Shown: positions 1-5,631 of the stretch, piece by piece
How positions within the stretch are numbered: the stretch's first letter is position 1
How the letters are laid out: each line of letters begins with the position of its first letter
Notes under the pieces: model-generated
What the model was told of the DNA's origin: nothing
The model's database searches: none
What the model saw: only the letters and a program-made list of their open reading frames with translations
From: Acinetobacter sp. UBA6641
GTDB lineage: Bacteria > Pseudomonadota > Gammaproteobacteria > Pseudomonadales > Moraxellaceae
NCBI GenBank assembly: GCA_002455755.1
Contig: DKLL01000087.1
Coordinates: 2,051 to 8,312, forward strand
Reading direction: 5' to 3'
DNA length: 6,262 nt
Program-made: the position numbers and the translations under genes

Positions 1-206
1 ATTACCAGGTCAGCAAAAACCTGATTGAACTGCGTAATCTGGTTTTGGTGTCCGAGATGATTGTTCGCTGCGCCATGGAACGCAAGGAATCACGCGGTTT
101 GCATTACACTCTGGATTATCCGGAGCTTGGACCTGAATTGCGTAAAACGGTGCTGACTCCGCCAAACTTTCAGGTGGAAACCCCGTTGGTCAATGTGGAT
201 GCTTAA
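1..206 (+). CDS. nadB: L-aspartate oxidase NadB, C-terminal end (partial)
   Basis: Only the last 67 codons are present, ending at a TAA at 204-206; the start lies outside the window. L-aspartate oxidase is the flavoprotein that oxidises aspartate to iminoaspartate, the first step of de novo NAD synthesis in the cytoplasm. The visible piece is the helical C-terminal part of the family. It carries the hallmark [16 protein letters not shown] (start near base 80), in which the Arg-Glu-Ser-Arg-Gly-x-His stretch is typical of NadB and the related succinate dehydrogenase/fumarate reductase flavoproteins. The preceding [10 protein letters not shown] and the short variable tail ending VNVDA also fit NadB. 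The gene converges on the minus-strand thioesterase gene and is followed by a strong shared terminator. The family call is confident; nothing can be said about its promoter or operon. Confidence 0.9.
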   Translation, partial: YQVSKNLIELRNLVLVSEMIVRCAMERKESRGLHYTLDYPELGPELRKTVLTPPNFQVETPLVNVDA

Positions 207-223
207 ATTCGTGTAGCATAAAT

Positions 224-254
224 AAAAAGACCGAACATTTTGTTCGGTCTTTTT
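224..254. terminator. Bidirectional Rho-independent terminator between nadB and the thioesterase gene
   Basis: A perfect 14-bp inverted repeat (224-237 with 241-254) encloses a 3-base TTT loop. The stem core is GACCGAACA/TGTTCGGTC and its outer part is five A facing five T. Each strand therefore ends in a U-tract after a GC-containing hairpin, so it can stop nadB on the + strand and the thioesterase transcript on the minus strand. It lies 17 bases after the nadB stop and 19 bases after the thioesterase stop. Confidence 0.93.
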
Positions 255-273
255 CAATCTGCATGATGTCTAT

Positions 274-690
274 TTATTGTCGGGGTGGTATGGAATAAGT
301 ACCTACCGCATGGGCAATCGGTTCATTCAGATCAATGGAATATAACCATACATCCCCGACAATAAGGGCTTTACCCACTTTCATTAATTGGCAAACTGCC
401 CGAATATCCTGTGCAGCAGTCGGTTTTCTTAAAAAATTAACCGATAAATTGGTCGTAACAGCCAATGCCACAATACCAATTTCCCCTAGTATCGCAATAT
501 AAAGCGCATAATCGGCAGCAGTCATCATGGTTGGGCCAGACACCGTTCCACCCGGTCTTAAATCTGCACTTCCCACATGATAAATAATGGATGCGCCTTT
601 TTCAGTGACGGTTTCTATTTCGCATTTTTGCAGGCTTTGCGGAAACTCACGTTGCAAAAACTCAATAATTTCGGCTTTATTACTTTTCAT
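274..690 (-). CDS. Hotdog-fold (PaaI-like) thioesterase, substrate unknown
   Basis: This 138-residue protein resembles the PaaI/DUF4442-type hotdog thioesterases, small cytoplasmic enzymes that hydrolyse acyl-CoA thioesters. Seen in the sequence: an N-terminal amphipathic helix (about 1-20); then LRPGGTVSGPTMMTAADYAL at about 44-63, which fits the central hotdog helix, with Asp60 where the family often carries its catalytic acid; then the strands TTNLSVNFLRKP (79-90) and AHAVGTYSIPP (126-136). The length is typical for a single hotdog domain. ATG at 690 is the only usable start, because the frame upstream has no start codon before a TAG at 724-726. The ribosome-binding site is poor: a GGAAG (710-706) lies 15 bases away and inside a hairpin. 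The gene follows tmk after 74 bases and could be fed by read-through from it. The fold call is fairly sure; the substrate is not known. Confidence 0.75.
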   Translation of the reverse strand: MKSNKAEIIEFLQREFPQSLQKCEIETVTEKGASIIYHVGSADLRPGGTVSGPTMMTAADYALYIAILGEIGIVALAVTTNLSVNFLRKPTAAQDIRAVCQLMKVGKALIVGDVWLYSIDLNEPIAHAVGTYSIPPRQ

Positions 691-697
691 TGTTGAT

Positions 698-738
698 AAA
701 AAAATCTTCCATAATGTTAGCCACTATAGAAGATTTTT
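698..738 (-). terminator. Probable terminator or attenuating hairpin after tmk
   Basis: Read on the minus strand, a 10-bp perfect stem (738-729 with 709-700) encloses a 19-base loop that can form three more pairs (ATA/TAT). Seven T follow from inside the stem (704-698). The position, 26 bases after the tmk stop, and the U-tract fit an intrinsic terminator. The stem is AT-rich and the loop is long, so termination is probably incomplete. The 3' arm overlaps the GGAAG sequence upstream of the thioesterase gene. Confidence 0.6.
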
Positions 739-764
739 CATTTAAACCCAATCGCTGAGAATGA

Positions 765-1370
765 CTACACCGATTGCAAACACGCCAGTGCCTGGCTAAA
801 TACCTGTTCTGGGGTTTGTGTGGCATCCAGACGTTTAATCCGTTCACCCTGCCGTTCCCAAAGCTCCTGATAGCCTGAACGCACTTTCTCAAAAAAAGCA
901 GCTTTTTCCTGTTCAAAACGGTCCAGCGCACCCCGTGCACGCGCACGCGACATTCCCAGTTCAGTCGGTGCGTCCAGCCAAAAAGTGATATTCGGCATAT
1001 GCGATACAAAATTGGCATTCAATAACTGTAATTTTTCTTTGCTTAAGCCACGCCCTGCGCACTGATAGGCAAAACTGGCATCGGTAAAACGGTCGCACAA
1101 CACTGTTTTACCTGCGGTCAATGCCGGAACAATGACTTGCTGTAAATGCTGTGCACGTGCCGCGTACATGAGTAGCAATTCGGTATCATTGGACATGCTT
1201 TCTTCATGATTAACAGCTAATAACAGCGAACGGATTTGTTCTGCCATGGGTGTGCCACCCGGCTCACGCGTCAGGACCACTTCATGGCCTTGCTGTTGCA
1301 GATAATCATAAATTTTACCAATGAGTGTGGTTTTCCCGACACCTTCAGTGCCTTCAAAACTAATAAACAT
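765..1370 (-). CDS. tmk: Thymidylate kinase (dTMP kinase)
   Basis: Phosphorylates dTMP to dTDP with ATP, an essential cytoplasmic step of dTTP supply. The 201-residue protein has the P-loop GTEGVGKTT at 7-15, the substrate-site motif TREPGG at 34-39, the DR motif as DRFTDAS at 93-99, and a basic LID stretch RARARGALDRFEQE at 142-155. Arginines in the LID, with none in the P-loop, match the bacterial type II enzymes such as that of E. coli. The length is normal. I chose ATG at 1370 over an in-frame TTG at 1376, because TAAGGA sits six bases before the ATG but abuts the TTG, and because the family begins directly with (M)FIxFEG. The gene follows mltG by nine bases and its Shine-Dalgarno overlaps the mltG stop, so it is very likely co-transcribed and coupled. 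The stop is TAG at 767-765, followed by a hairpin. Confidence 0.95.
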   Translation of the reverse strand: MFISFEGTEGVGKTTLIGKIYDYLQQQGHEVVLTREPGGTPMAEQIRSLLLAVNHEESMSNDTELLLMYAARAQHLQQVIVPALTAGKTVLCDRFTDASFAYQCAGRGLSKEKLQLLNANFVSHMPNITFWLDAPTELGMSRARARGALDRFEQEKAAFFEKVRSGYQELWERQGERIKRLDATQTPEQVFSQALACLQSV

Positions 1371-1376
1371 CCCCAA

Positions 1377-1382
1377 TCCTTA
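1377..1382 (-). promoter_or_regulatory. Ribosome-binding site of tmk overlapping the mltG stop codon
   Basis: On the minus strand TAAGGA combines the TAA stop of mltG (1382-1380) with an AGGA Shine-Dalgarno sequence (1380-1377). It lies six bases before ATG 1370. This decides the tmk start in favour of the ATG and implies translational coupling with mltG. Confidence 0.8.
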
Positions 1383-2426
1383 ATTTTTTGAACGAATGAC
1401 AGTTAAATACTCTTGCACAGCACGATTATGCTCATCCAAACTTGCAGTAAATTTATGCCCACCATTGCCGGTAGCGACAAAATAAACGTTATTCGAGTTG
1501 TCCGGGTGCATGGCAGCTTCAATCGCTTTTTGACTTGGCAAAGCAATCGGTGTTGGCGGTAAGCCATTGTTGGTATAAGTATTATAAGCTGTTGGCGTAC
1601 GCAAATCGGTGCGGGTGATATTGCCGTTATAACGCTCTCCCATACCATAAATCACGGTTGGATCGGTTTGCAGACGCATCCCTTGTTGCAGACGACGGAT
1701 AAATACTCCTGATACCTGATTTAACTCATGATCCAGGCTGGTTTCTTTTTCCACAATCGAAGCCATAATCAGTGCTTCATATTTATCTTTATAAGGTAAA
1801 CCACTTGCACGGTTAGCCCATGCCTTATCCAAAGCCTTCATCTGACGCTTATATAAATCGGTCAAAATCTTTTTATCGGTTTCGCCTTTGGCAAAGAAAT
1901 AGGTATCGGGTGCAAACAGACCTTCAGGATGGGGAAACGGAATACCTAAAGCTTGCAGCATTTGTTCTTGAGGAAGATTTAACACTTCTTTGGTGACCAA
2001 ATCATCTTTTTTCAATTGTGCAATCAGCTGTTTGAACGTAGTGCCTTCAATCACCAGAATGCGGTTCATCTGTGCATTTTCAGCATTCGATACCAGTTGC
2101 ATTACTTCTCGTACCGACATGCCCTGATGAATTTCATAAACACCGGCTTTCATGCTGTCATGAATGATGAACTTTTGATAAAGCTTCAACACCACAGGAA
2201 AACTGACTTTATCTTCCTTGGCTAAACGATCAATAAACCCTGAATAGGTATCTCCGTCATCGATGGCCAGCATCTGCTTTTGACCTGTCACAGGATAGGC
2301 TTTAAACAAGCTTGACCATAAGATCACCACAATCAAAACCACAAGACCTGCAAATAGAACGACGAAGCCTTTAAATGGAAATGCGTTTGTTGCTTTCTTT
2401 TTTGATTTTTTTTTGCTGCTGGACAT
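1380..2426 (-). CDS. mltG: Endolytic murein transglycosylase MltG (YceG-like)
   Basis: Inner-membrane lytic transglycosylase that cleaves nascent glycan strands and is thought to release or terminate new peptidoglycan chains. The 348-residue protein has a lysine-rich cytoplasmic N-terminus (5-19), one hydrophobic transmembrane segment (about 20-41, ending ILWSSLF) and a periplasmic YceG domain to the end. Family motifs seen: PEGLFAPDTYFF (167-178); ALIMASIVEKET (218-229), with Glu226 at the place of the catalytic glutamate (E218 in E. coli MltG); LQTDPTVIYG (252-261); and YNTYTNNGLPPTPI (281-294). The length is close to the 340 residues of E. coli MltG. The ATG at 2426 is separated by one base from the pabC stop (TAATATG) and has no clear Shine-Dalgarno, so translation probably depends on coupling to pabC. 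The order pabC-mltG-tmk is conserved in enteric bacteria. Confidence 0.95.
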   Translation of the reverse strand: MSSSKKKSKKKATNAFPFKGFVVLFAGLVVLIVVILWSSLFKAYPVTGQKQMLAIDDGDTYSGFIDRLAKEDKVSFPVVLKLYQKFIIHDSMKAGVYEIHQGMSVREVMQLVSNAENAQMNRILVIEGTTFKQLIAQLKKDDLVTKEVLNLPQEQMLQALGIPFPHPEGLFAPDTYFFAKGETDKKILTDLYKRQMKALDKAWANRASGLPYKDKYEALIMASIVEKETSLDHELNQVSGVFIRRLQQGMRLQTDPTVIYGMGERYNGNITRTDLRTPTAYNTYTNNGLPPTPIALPSQKAIEAAMHPDNSNNVYFVATGNGGHKFTASLDEHNRAVQEYLTVIRSKN

Positions 2427-2427
2427 A

Positions 2428-3240
2428 TTAATGAATCTGATCTAATTGAAGGATATTAAAAAGTTCAATACAGGGTTGAACATGCAAAGCTTGCTGGTTA
2501 AGTTCAGTCACAAGTTTCATTGGACTTAAGGCATTACAGAAAAACAGGCTTTCAAATTTTGAGATGTCATCCATATCAATAAAACGCTGTTCACAGTGAA
2601 CGCCGTGCTGCTGCATCCGGGACAAAATTTCCGCCCGCATCACACCATGGACGCCATTATAACGAAGTTCTGGCGTAATCCATGTATTGTTTAAACGAAT
2701 GAAACAATTACTGCTTACTCCTTCAACAACGGTGCCTTGCACATCGGTCACTAAAGCTTCTGCCCAGCCGCGTTGCTCGGCTTCATGTTTTAACAATACC
2801 TGTTCCAGACGGTTCAGGCTCTTTAAGCCCACCAAAGCAGGCATACTGAGGCCCAAAGCTTGCTGCAATACACCAGACTTAATTTTTTCAATCTGGAAAT
2901 CCTCCACCACCTGAGGATAAAAAAACACCCAAAGATCAGCAGGATGATCCGGCAAGCTATAACCTCGCTGCCCCTCACCACGACTGATGATAATTTTTAA
3001 GATGCCATTCACATGCAAAAATTGTTGCTGCAACACAGCCAGAGTTTTTTCAATGCAGTTTAAATCTGCTTGCAGCATCAGCCGTTCACAACTTAAACGC
3101 AGTCGTGCCCTATGCAGGTTTTCAAGTTCAATCTTGCCTTGTCGCACACGTGCAGTGGTAAAACATCCGTCACCATAATGGAAAGCCCGATCCAATAATG
3201 AAATTTCGCTGATTTGCTGTGCATTTTTAAAACATGGCAT
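2428..3240 (-). CDS. pabC: Aminodeoxychorismate lyase
   Basis: PLP-dependent fold-type IV enzyme that converts 4-amino-4-deoxychorismate to p-aminobenzoate and pyruvate in folate synthesis, in the cytoplasm. The 270-residue protein shows the N-terminal DRAFHYGDGCFTT (17-29), SRGEGQRGY (86-94), and the PLP lysine Lys140 in GLKSLNRLEQVLLK (138-151). It also shows the cofactor-binding VEGVSSNCF (172-180) and GVMR (199-202), which grips the PLP phosphate. The spacing of Lys140 and the LNRLEQVL sequence match E. coli PabC and separate it from branched-chain or D-amino-acid transaminases of the same fold. ATG at 3240 has AGGA nine bases upstream. It is the first gene of the minus-strand group pabC-mltG-tmk, so its promoter should lie in the gap shared with sbp1. 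No mutation of key residues was seen. Confidence 0.94.
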   Translation of the reverse strand: MPCFKNAQQISEISLLDRAFHYGDGCFTTARVRQGKIELENLHRARLRLSCERLMLQADLNCIEKTLAVLQQQFLHVNGILKIIISRGEGQRGYSLPDHPADLWVFFYPQVVEDFQIEKIKSGVLQQALGLSMPALVGLKSLNRLEQVLLKHEAEQRGWAEALVTDVQGTVVEGVSSNCFIRLNNTWITPELRYNGVHGVMRAEILSRMQQHGVHCEQRFIDMDDISKFESLFFCNALSPMKLVTELNQQALHVQPCIELFNILQLDQIH

Positions 3241-3407
3241 AACAGAACATCCTGTAAATGATGACCTAGTTTAAAAACAGCGACATTAAATTAATAGCTT
3301 TTTTATTCATATCAAATTCATTTCTTATTATTTTTTCAACAAAAAAGATAACGCTATCCTTCGCCTTGTTACAAAACATTAATAATTCAAATTCAAAGGA
3401 TATCAAC
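3241..3407. promoter_or_regulatory. Divergent promoter region between pabC and sbp1
   Basis: A 167-bp AT-rich gap separates two divergent genes, so it must hold the promoters of both the pabC-mltG-tmk operon and sbp1. The sbp1 side (3298-3360) is duplicated upstream of sbp2 and is listed separately. For pabC I see no convincing pair of boxes; TTGAAA (3338-3333 on the minus strand) followed 17 bases later by TTTGAT is a weak possibility. If that is right, the two promoters overlap and an activator bound for sbp1 could also affect pabC. Confidence 0.5.
3298..3360 (+). promoter_or_regulatory. Probable activator-dependent promoter of sbp1 (copy 1 of a duplicated upstream region)
   Basis: About 60 bases are 78% identical (hand count over 3301-3360) to 4490-4549 upstream of sbp2. 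A perfectly shared 15-mer CTTTTTTATTCATAT is at 3298-3312, then a shared AAATTC (3314-3319) and TTATTATTTTTT (3325-3336). A -10-like TATCCT (3355-3360) has no good -35 at the proper distance, which fits a promoter needing an activator. The LysR-type regulator CysB is the natural candidate for a sulfate-uptake gene, but that is inference. The predicted leader is about 40 bases. Confidence 0.5.
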
Positions 3408-4412
3408 ATGCGTAGATTAAAAATCGGGGTTTTAGCCGCGCTTATTTCAGCAACATCTTTTAGTGCGCTGGCAAAAGACTTTTTAAACGTTTCCTATGAT
3501 CCAACCCGTGAATTATATGAAAACTATAATAAAGAGTTTGGTGCATACTGGAAAAAGACGACAGGTCAAGAGCTTAATTTTAAACAGTCACACGGCGGTT
3601 CTGGCAAACAGGCACGTTCAGTGATTGATGGGCTAGATGCAGATGTCGTGACTTTGGCACTTGCAGCAGATATTGATGCGATTGCTGAAAACTCAAATCT
3701 GCTACCCAAAAACTGGCAGAAAAAATTCCCGAATAACTCTACACCTTATACCTCTACTATCGTGTTCCTGGTACATAAAGGCAACCCGAAAGGCATTAAA
3801 GACTGGGGCGATCTGGTTAAACCGGGTGTAGGCATTATTACTCCTAACCCTAAAACGTCTGGCGGTGCACGCTGGAACTACCTGGCGGCTTGGGCCTGGG
3901 CAAAACATCAGCCAGGCGGTAACGATGCCAAAGCACAAGAATTCGTACGTCAAATCTATAAAAACACCAAAGTTCTGGATTCAGGTGCACGTGGAGCAAC
4001 CACCACATTTGCTGAACGCGGTATTGGTGATGTCTTGCTGGCCTGGGAAAACGAAGCGCACTTAGCCATTCGTGAACAGCCGGGCAAGTTTGAAATCGTG
4101 ACGCCATCATTGTCTATTTTGGCTGAGCCACCGGTAGCGATTGTGGAAAAAAATGCTGAGAAAGATGGCAACCTGAATTTAGCCAAAGCTTATCTCAACT
4201 ATTTGTATTCACCTGCTGGTCAAACCATTGCCGCCAATAACTTTTATCGTCCACGTAATGCAACAGTATTGGCAAAATACAAATCCGTATTCAAGCCTTT
4301 AAAACTGGTCACCATTGATAAAGAATTCGGCGGATGGACTAAAGTTCAAAAGGCACATTTTGAAAATGGCGGCATATTTGACCAGATCGTGAAAGCCAAC
4401 AGCGTCAAATAA
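3408..4412 (+). CDS. sbp: Periplasmic sulfate-binding protein, first copy
   Basis: Substrate-binding protein that captures sulfate (possibly also thiosulfate) in the periplasm for an ABC importer of the CysTWA type. The 334-residue precursor has a signal peptide (MRR..., hydrophobic core 6-20, cleavage expected after ALA22) and a 312-residue mature chain starting [13 protein letters not shown]. Family motifs: [12 protein letters not shown] (59-70), and NPKTSGGAR (147-155), whose Ser-Gly-Gly fits the sulfate-binding residues of Salmonella Sbp. Ala194 in DSGARG and Trp213 in LAWENE fit other ligand contacts. The chain has no Cys and no Met beyond Met1. I chose ATG 3408 because AAAGGA lies seven bases before it and it gives a clean signal peptide; an in-frame TTG at 3366 would bury the signal and has no ribosome-binding site. 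The gene is followed by a hairpin and then a paralog 178 bases on. Confidence 0.95.
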   Translation: MRRLKIGVLAALISATSFSALAKDFLNVSYDPTRELYENYNKEFGAYWKKTTGQELNFKQSHGGSGKQARSVIDGLDADVVTLALAADIDAIAENSNLLPKNWQKKFPNNSTPYTSTIVFLVHKGNPKGIKDWGDLVKPGVGIITPNPKTSGGARWNYLAAWAWAKHQPGGNDAKAQEFVRQIYKNTKVLDSGARGATTTFAERGIGDVLLAWENEAHLAIREQPGKFEIVTPSLSILAEPPVAIVEKNAEKDGNLNLAKAYLNYLYSPAGQTIAANNFYRPRNATVLAKYKSVFKPLKLVTIDKEFGGWTKVQKAHFENGGIFDQIVKANSVK

Positions 4413-4414
4413 TT

Positions 4415-4475
4415 TGAGTCACTTCACCAAAGCATCAGTTTTATTCATAAGGCTGATGCTTTGGTGATAAACTCA
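4415..4475 (+). terminator. Strong hairpin between the two sbp genes, without a U-tract
   Basis: A perfect 15-bp inverted repeat, TCACCAAAGCATCAG (4424-4438) with its complement at 4453-4467, encloses a 14-base loop. It is extended by TGAGT/ACTCA (4415-4419 with 4471-4475) across a small internal loop. It begins three bases after the sbp1 stop. No T-run follows on either strand. It may therefore protect the 3' end of the sbp1 mRNA, or weaken transcription into sbp2, more than act as a classic intrinsic terminator. Confidence 0.6.
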
Positions 4476-4486
4476 GCCCTATTTAT

Positions 4487-4549
4487 CTTTTTTATTCATA
4501 TAAAATTCGTTTTTTATTATTTTTTATGCATAAAGAATGGCGTTATTCT
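4487..4549 (+). promoter_or_regulatory. Probable activator-dependent promoter of sbp2 (copy 2 of a duplicated upstream region)
   Basis: Counterpart of 3298-3360. It shares the perfect CTTTTTTATTCATAT block (4487-4501), AAATTC and the TTATTATTTTTT run, with a -10-like TATTCT at 4544-4549 and again no clear -35. The conserved parts lie upstream of and across the expected -35 area, where an activator such as CysB would bind. The spacing to the coding region differs only slightly from copy 1. It suggests that sbp2, and probably the hydrolase after it, has its own start of transcription. Confidence 0.5.
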
Positions 4550-4590
4550 CTGCCCATGTAATGAAACATATTAAGAATATTGAGGTCCGC

Positions 4591-5604
4591 ATGAGCATTT
4601 CAGCGAAATTGAAACTTGGGGTGTTAGCAGCTGTTGTATCGGCTATTTCTTTGGGTGCTGCAGCAAAAGATTTTCTCAATGTATCTTACGACCCAACACG
4701 TGAACTTTATGAAAACGTGAACAAAGATTTCAGCAAATACTGGGAAAGCCGTACCGGACAGAAAATTAATTTCAAGCAGTCTCATGGCGGTTCTGGCAAA
4801 CAGGCTCGTGCGGTCATTGATGGCCTGGATGCCGATGTGGTGACTTTGGCGCTTTCTGCCGACATTGATGTGATTCAGGAAAAAACCCAACTGTTACCGG
4901 CAGACTGGCAAAAGAAACTGCCACATAACTCAACCCCCTATACTTCTACCATCGTATTTCTGGTACGTAAGGGCAACCCGAAAGGCATTAAAGACTGGGG
5001 CGATCTGGTTAAACCGGGTGTAGGTATTATTACCCCAAACCCTAAAACGTCTGGCGGTGCACGCTGGAACTATCTCGCTGCATGGGCCTGGGCTAAACAT
5101 CAGGCCGGTGGTAACGATAAAACGGCTCAAGAATTTGTACGTAAAATTTATAAAAACACCAAAGTCCTCGACTCTGGTGCACGTGGCTCAACCACCACAT
5201 TTGCTGAACGCGGTATTGGTGATGTCTTGCTGGCCTGGGAAAATGAAGCGCACTTGGCTCTTCGTGAACAGCCGGGCAAGTTTGAAATCGTGACGCCATC
5301 ATTGTCTATTTTGGCTGAGCCACCGGTAGCGATTGTGGAAAAAAATGCTGAGAAAAAAGGCAATACATATCTCGCTCAAGGCTACTTGAACTTCCTTTAC
5401 TCGCCACGCGGCCAGCAAATTGCGGCTGAAAACTTTTACCGTCCGCGCAATCAAAAAACCCTGGCGCAATACAGCAAGGTATTTAAGCCATTAAAACTGG
5501 TCAGCATCGATCAGGAATTTGGCGGCTGGAGCAAAGTTCAAAAAACGCACTTTGAAAATGGTGGCGTATTTGACCAGATTGTGAAAGCCAATAGTGCAAA
5601 ATAA
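4591..5604 (+). CDS. sbp: Periplasmic sulfate-binding protein, second copy
   Basis: Paralog of the gene just upstream with the same role: sulfate capture in the periplasm for an ABC importer. The 337-residue precursor has a different signal peptide (MSISAKLK, then a hydrophobic core, cleavage after AAA25). Its mature chain is 312 residues and aligns with the first copy without any gap; I count about 48 differences, or roughly 85% identity. [12 protein letters not shown] (62-73), NPKTSGGAR (150-158) and LAWENE (214-219) are unchanged. Differences gather in surface-like stretches (46-58, 95-112, 257-308). Like copy 1 it has no Cys or Met after Met1. ATG 4591 is chosen because GAGG lies five bases before it and a normal signal peptide follows; in-frame ATGs at 4537 and 4561 lack a ribosome-binding site. 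It ends in tandem stops TAA-TAG. Parts of the gene look overwritten by, or from, copy 1. Confidence 0.95.
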   Translation: MSISAKLKLGVLAAVVSAISLGAAAKDFLNVSYDPTRELYENVNKDFSKYWESRTGQKINFKQSHGGSGKQARAVIDGLDADVVTLALSADIDVIQEKTQLLPADWQKKLPHNSTPYTSTIVFLVRKGNPKGIKDWGDLVKPGVGIITPNPKTSGGARWNYLAAWAWAKHQAGGNDKTAQEFVRKIYKNTKVLDSGARGSTTTFAERGIGDVLLAWENEAHLALREQPGKFEIVTPSLSILAEPPVAIVEKNAEKKGNTYLAQGYLNFLYSPRGQQIAAENFYRPRNQKTLAQYSKVFKPLKLVSIDQEFGGWSKVQKTHFENGGVFDQIVKANSAK

Positions 5605-5619
5605 TAGCGTTCGATAGAC

Positions 5620-5624
5620 AGGAG
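5620..5624 (+). promoter_or_regulatory. Shine-Dalgarno sequence of the hydrolase gene
   Basis: AGGAG is a strong ribosome-binding sequence. Seven bases later comes ATA (5632) and ten bases later ATT (5635); no ATG, GTG or TTG in the right frame lies nearby. The site places initiation at one of these codons and supports a non-canonical or mutated start. Confidence 0.65.
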
Positions 5625-5631
5625 CATCGAC

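Noticed and set aside
680..1018. Minus-strand open frame of 112 codons overlapping tmk
   Set aside because: It lies inside tmk in another frame, has no family motifs and has a biased composition rich in Arg, Cys and Trp. tmk itself has a complete set of motifs, so this is a shadow.
2016..3178. Plus-strand open frames of 63-75 codons opposite mltG and pabC
   Set aside because: They are antisense to well-supported genes, have no ribosome-binding sites and show no family features.
3366..3407. N-terminal extension of sbp1 from TTG 3366
   Set aside because: It would put 14 polar residues before the signal peptide and lacks a ribosome-binding site, while ATG 3408 has AAAGGA at the right distance.
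4537..4590. N-terminal extension of sbp2 from ATG 4537 or 4561
   Set aside because: Neither start has a Shine-Dalgarno sequence, 4537 overlaps the probable promoter, and both would place extra residues before a normal signal peptide.
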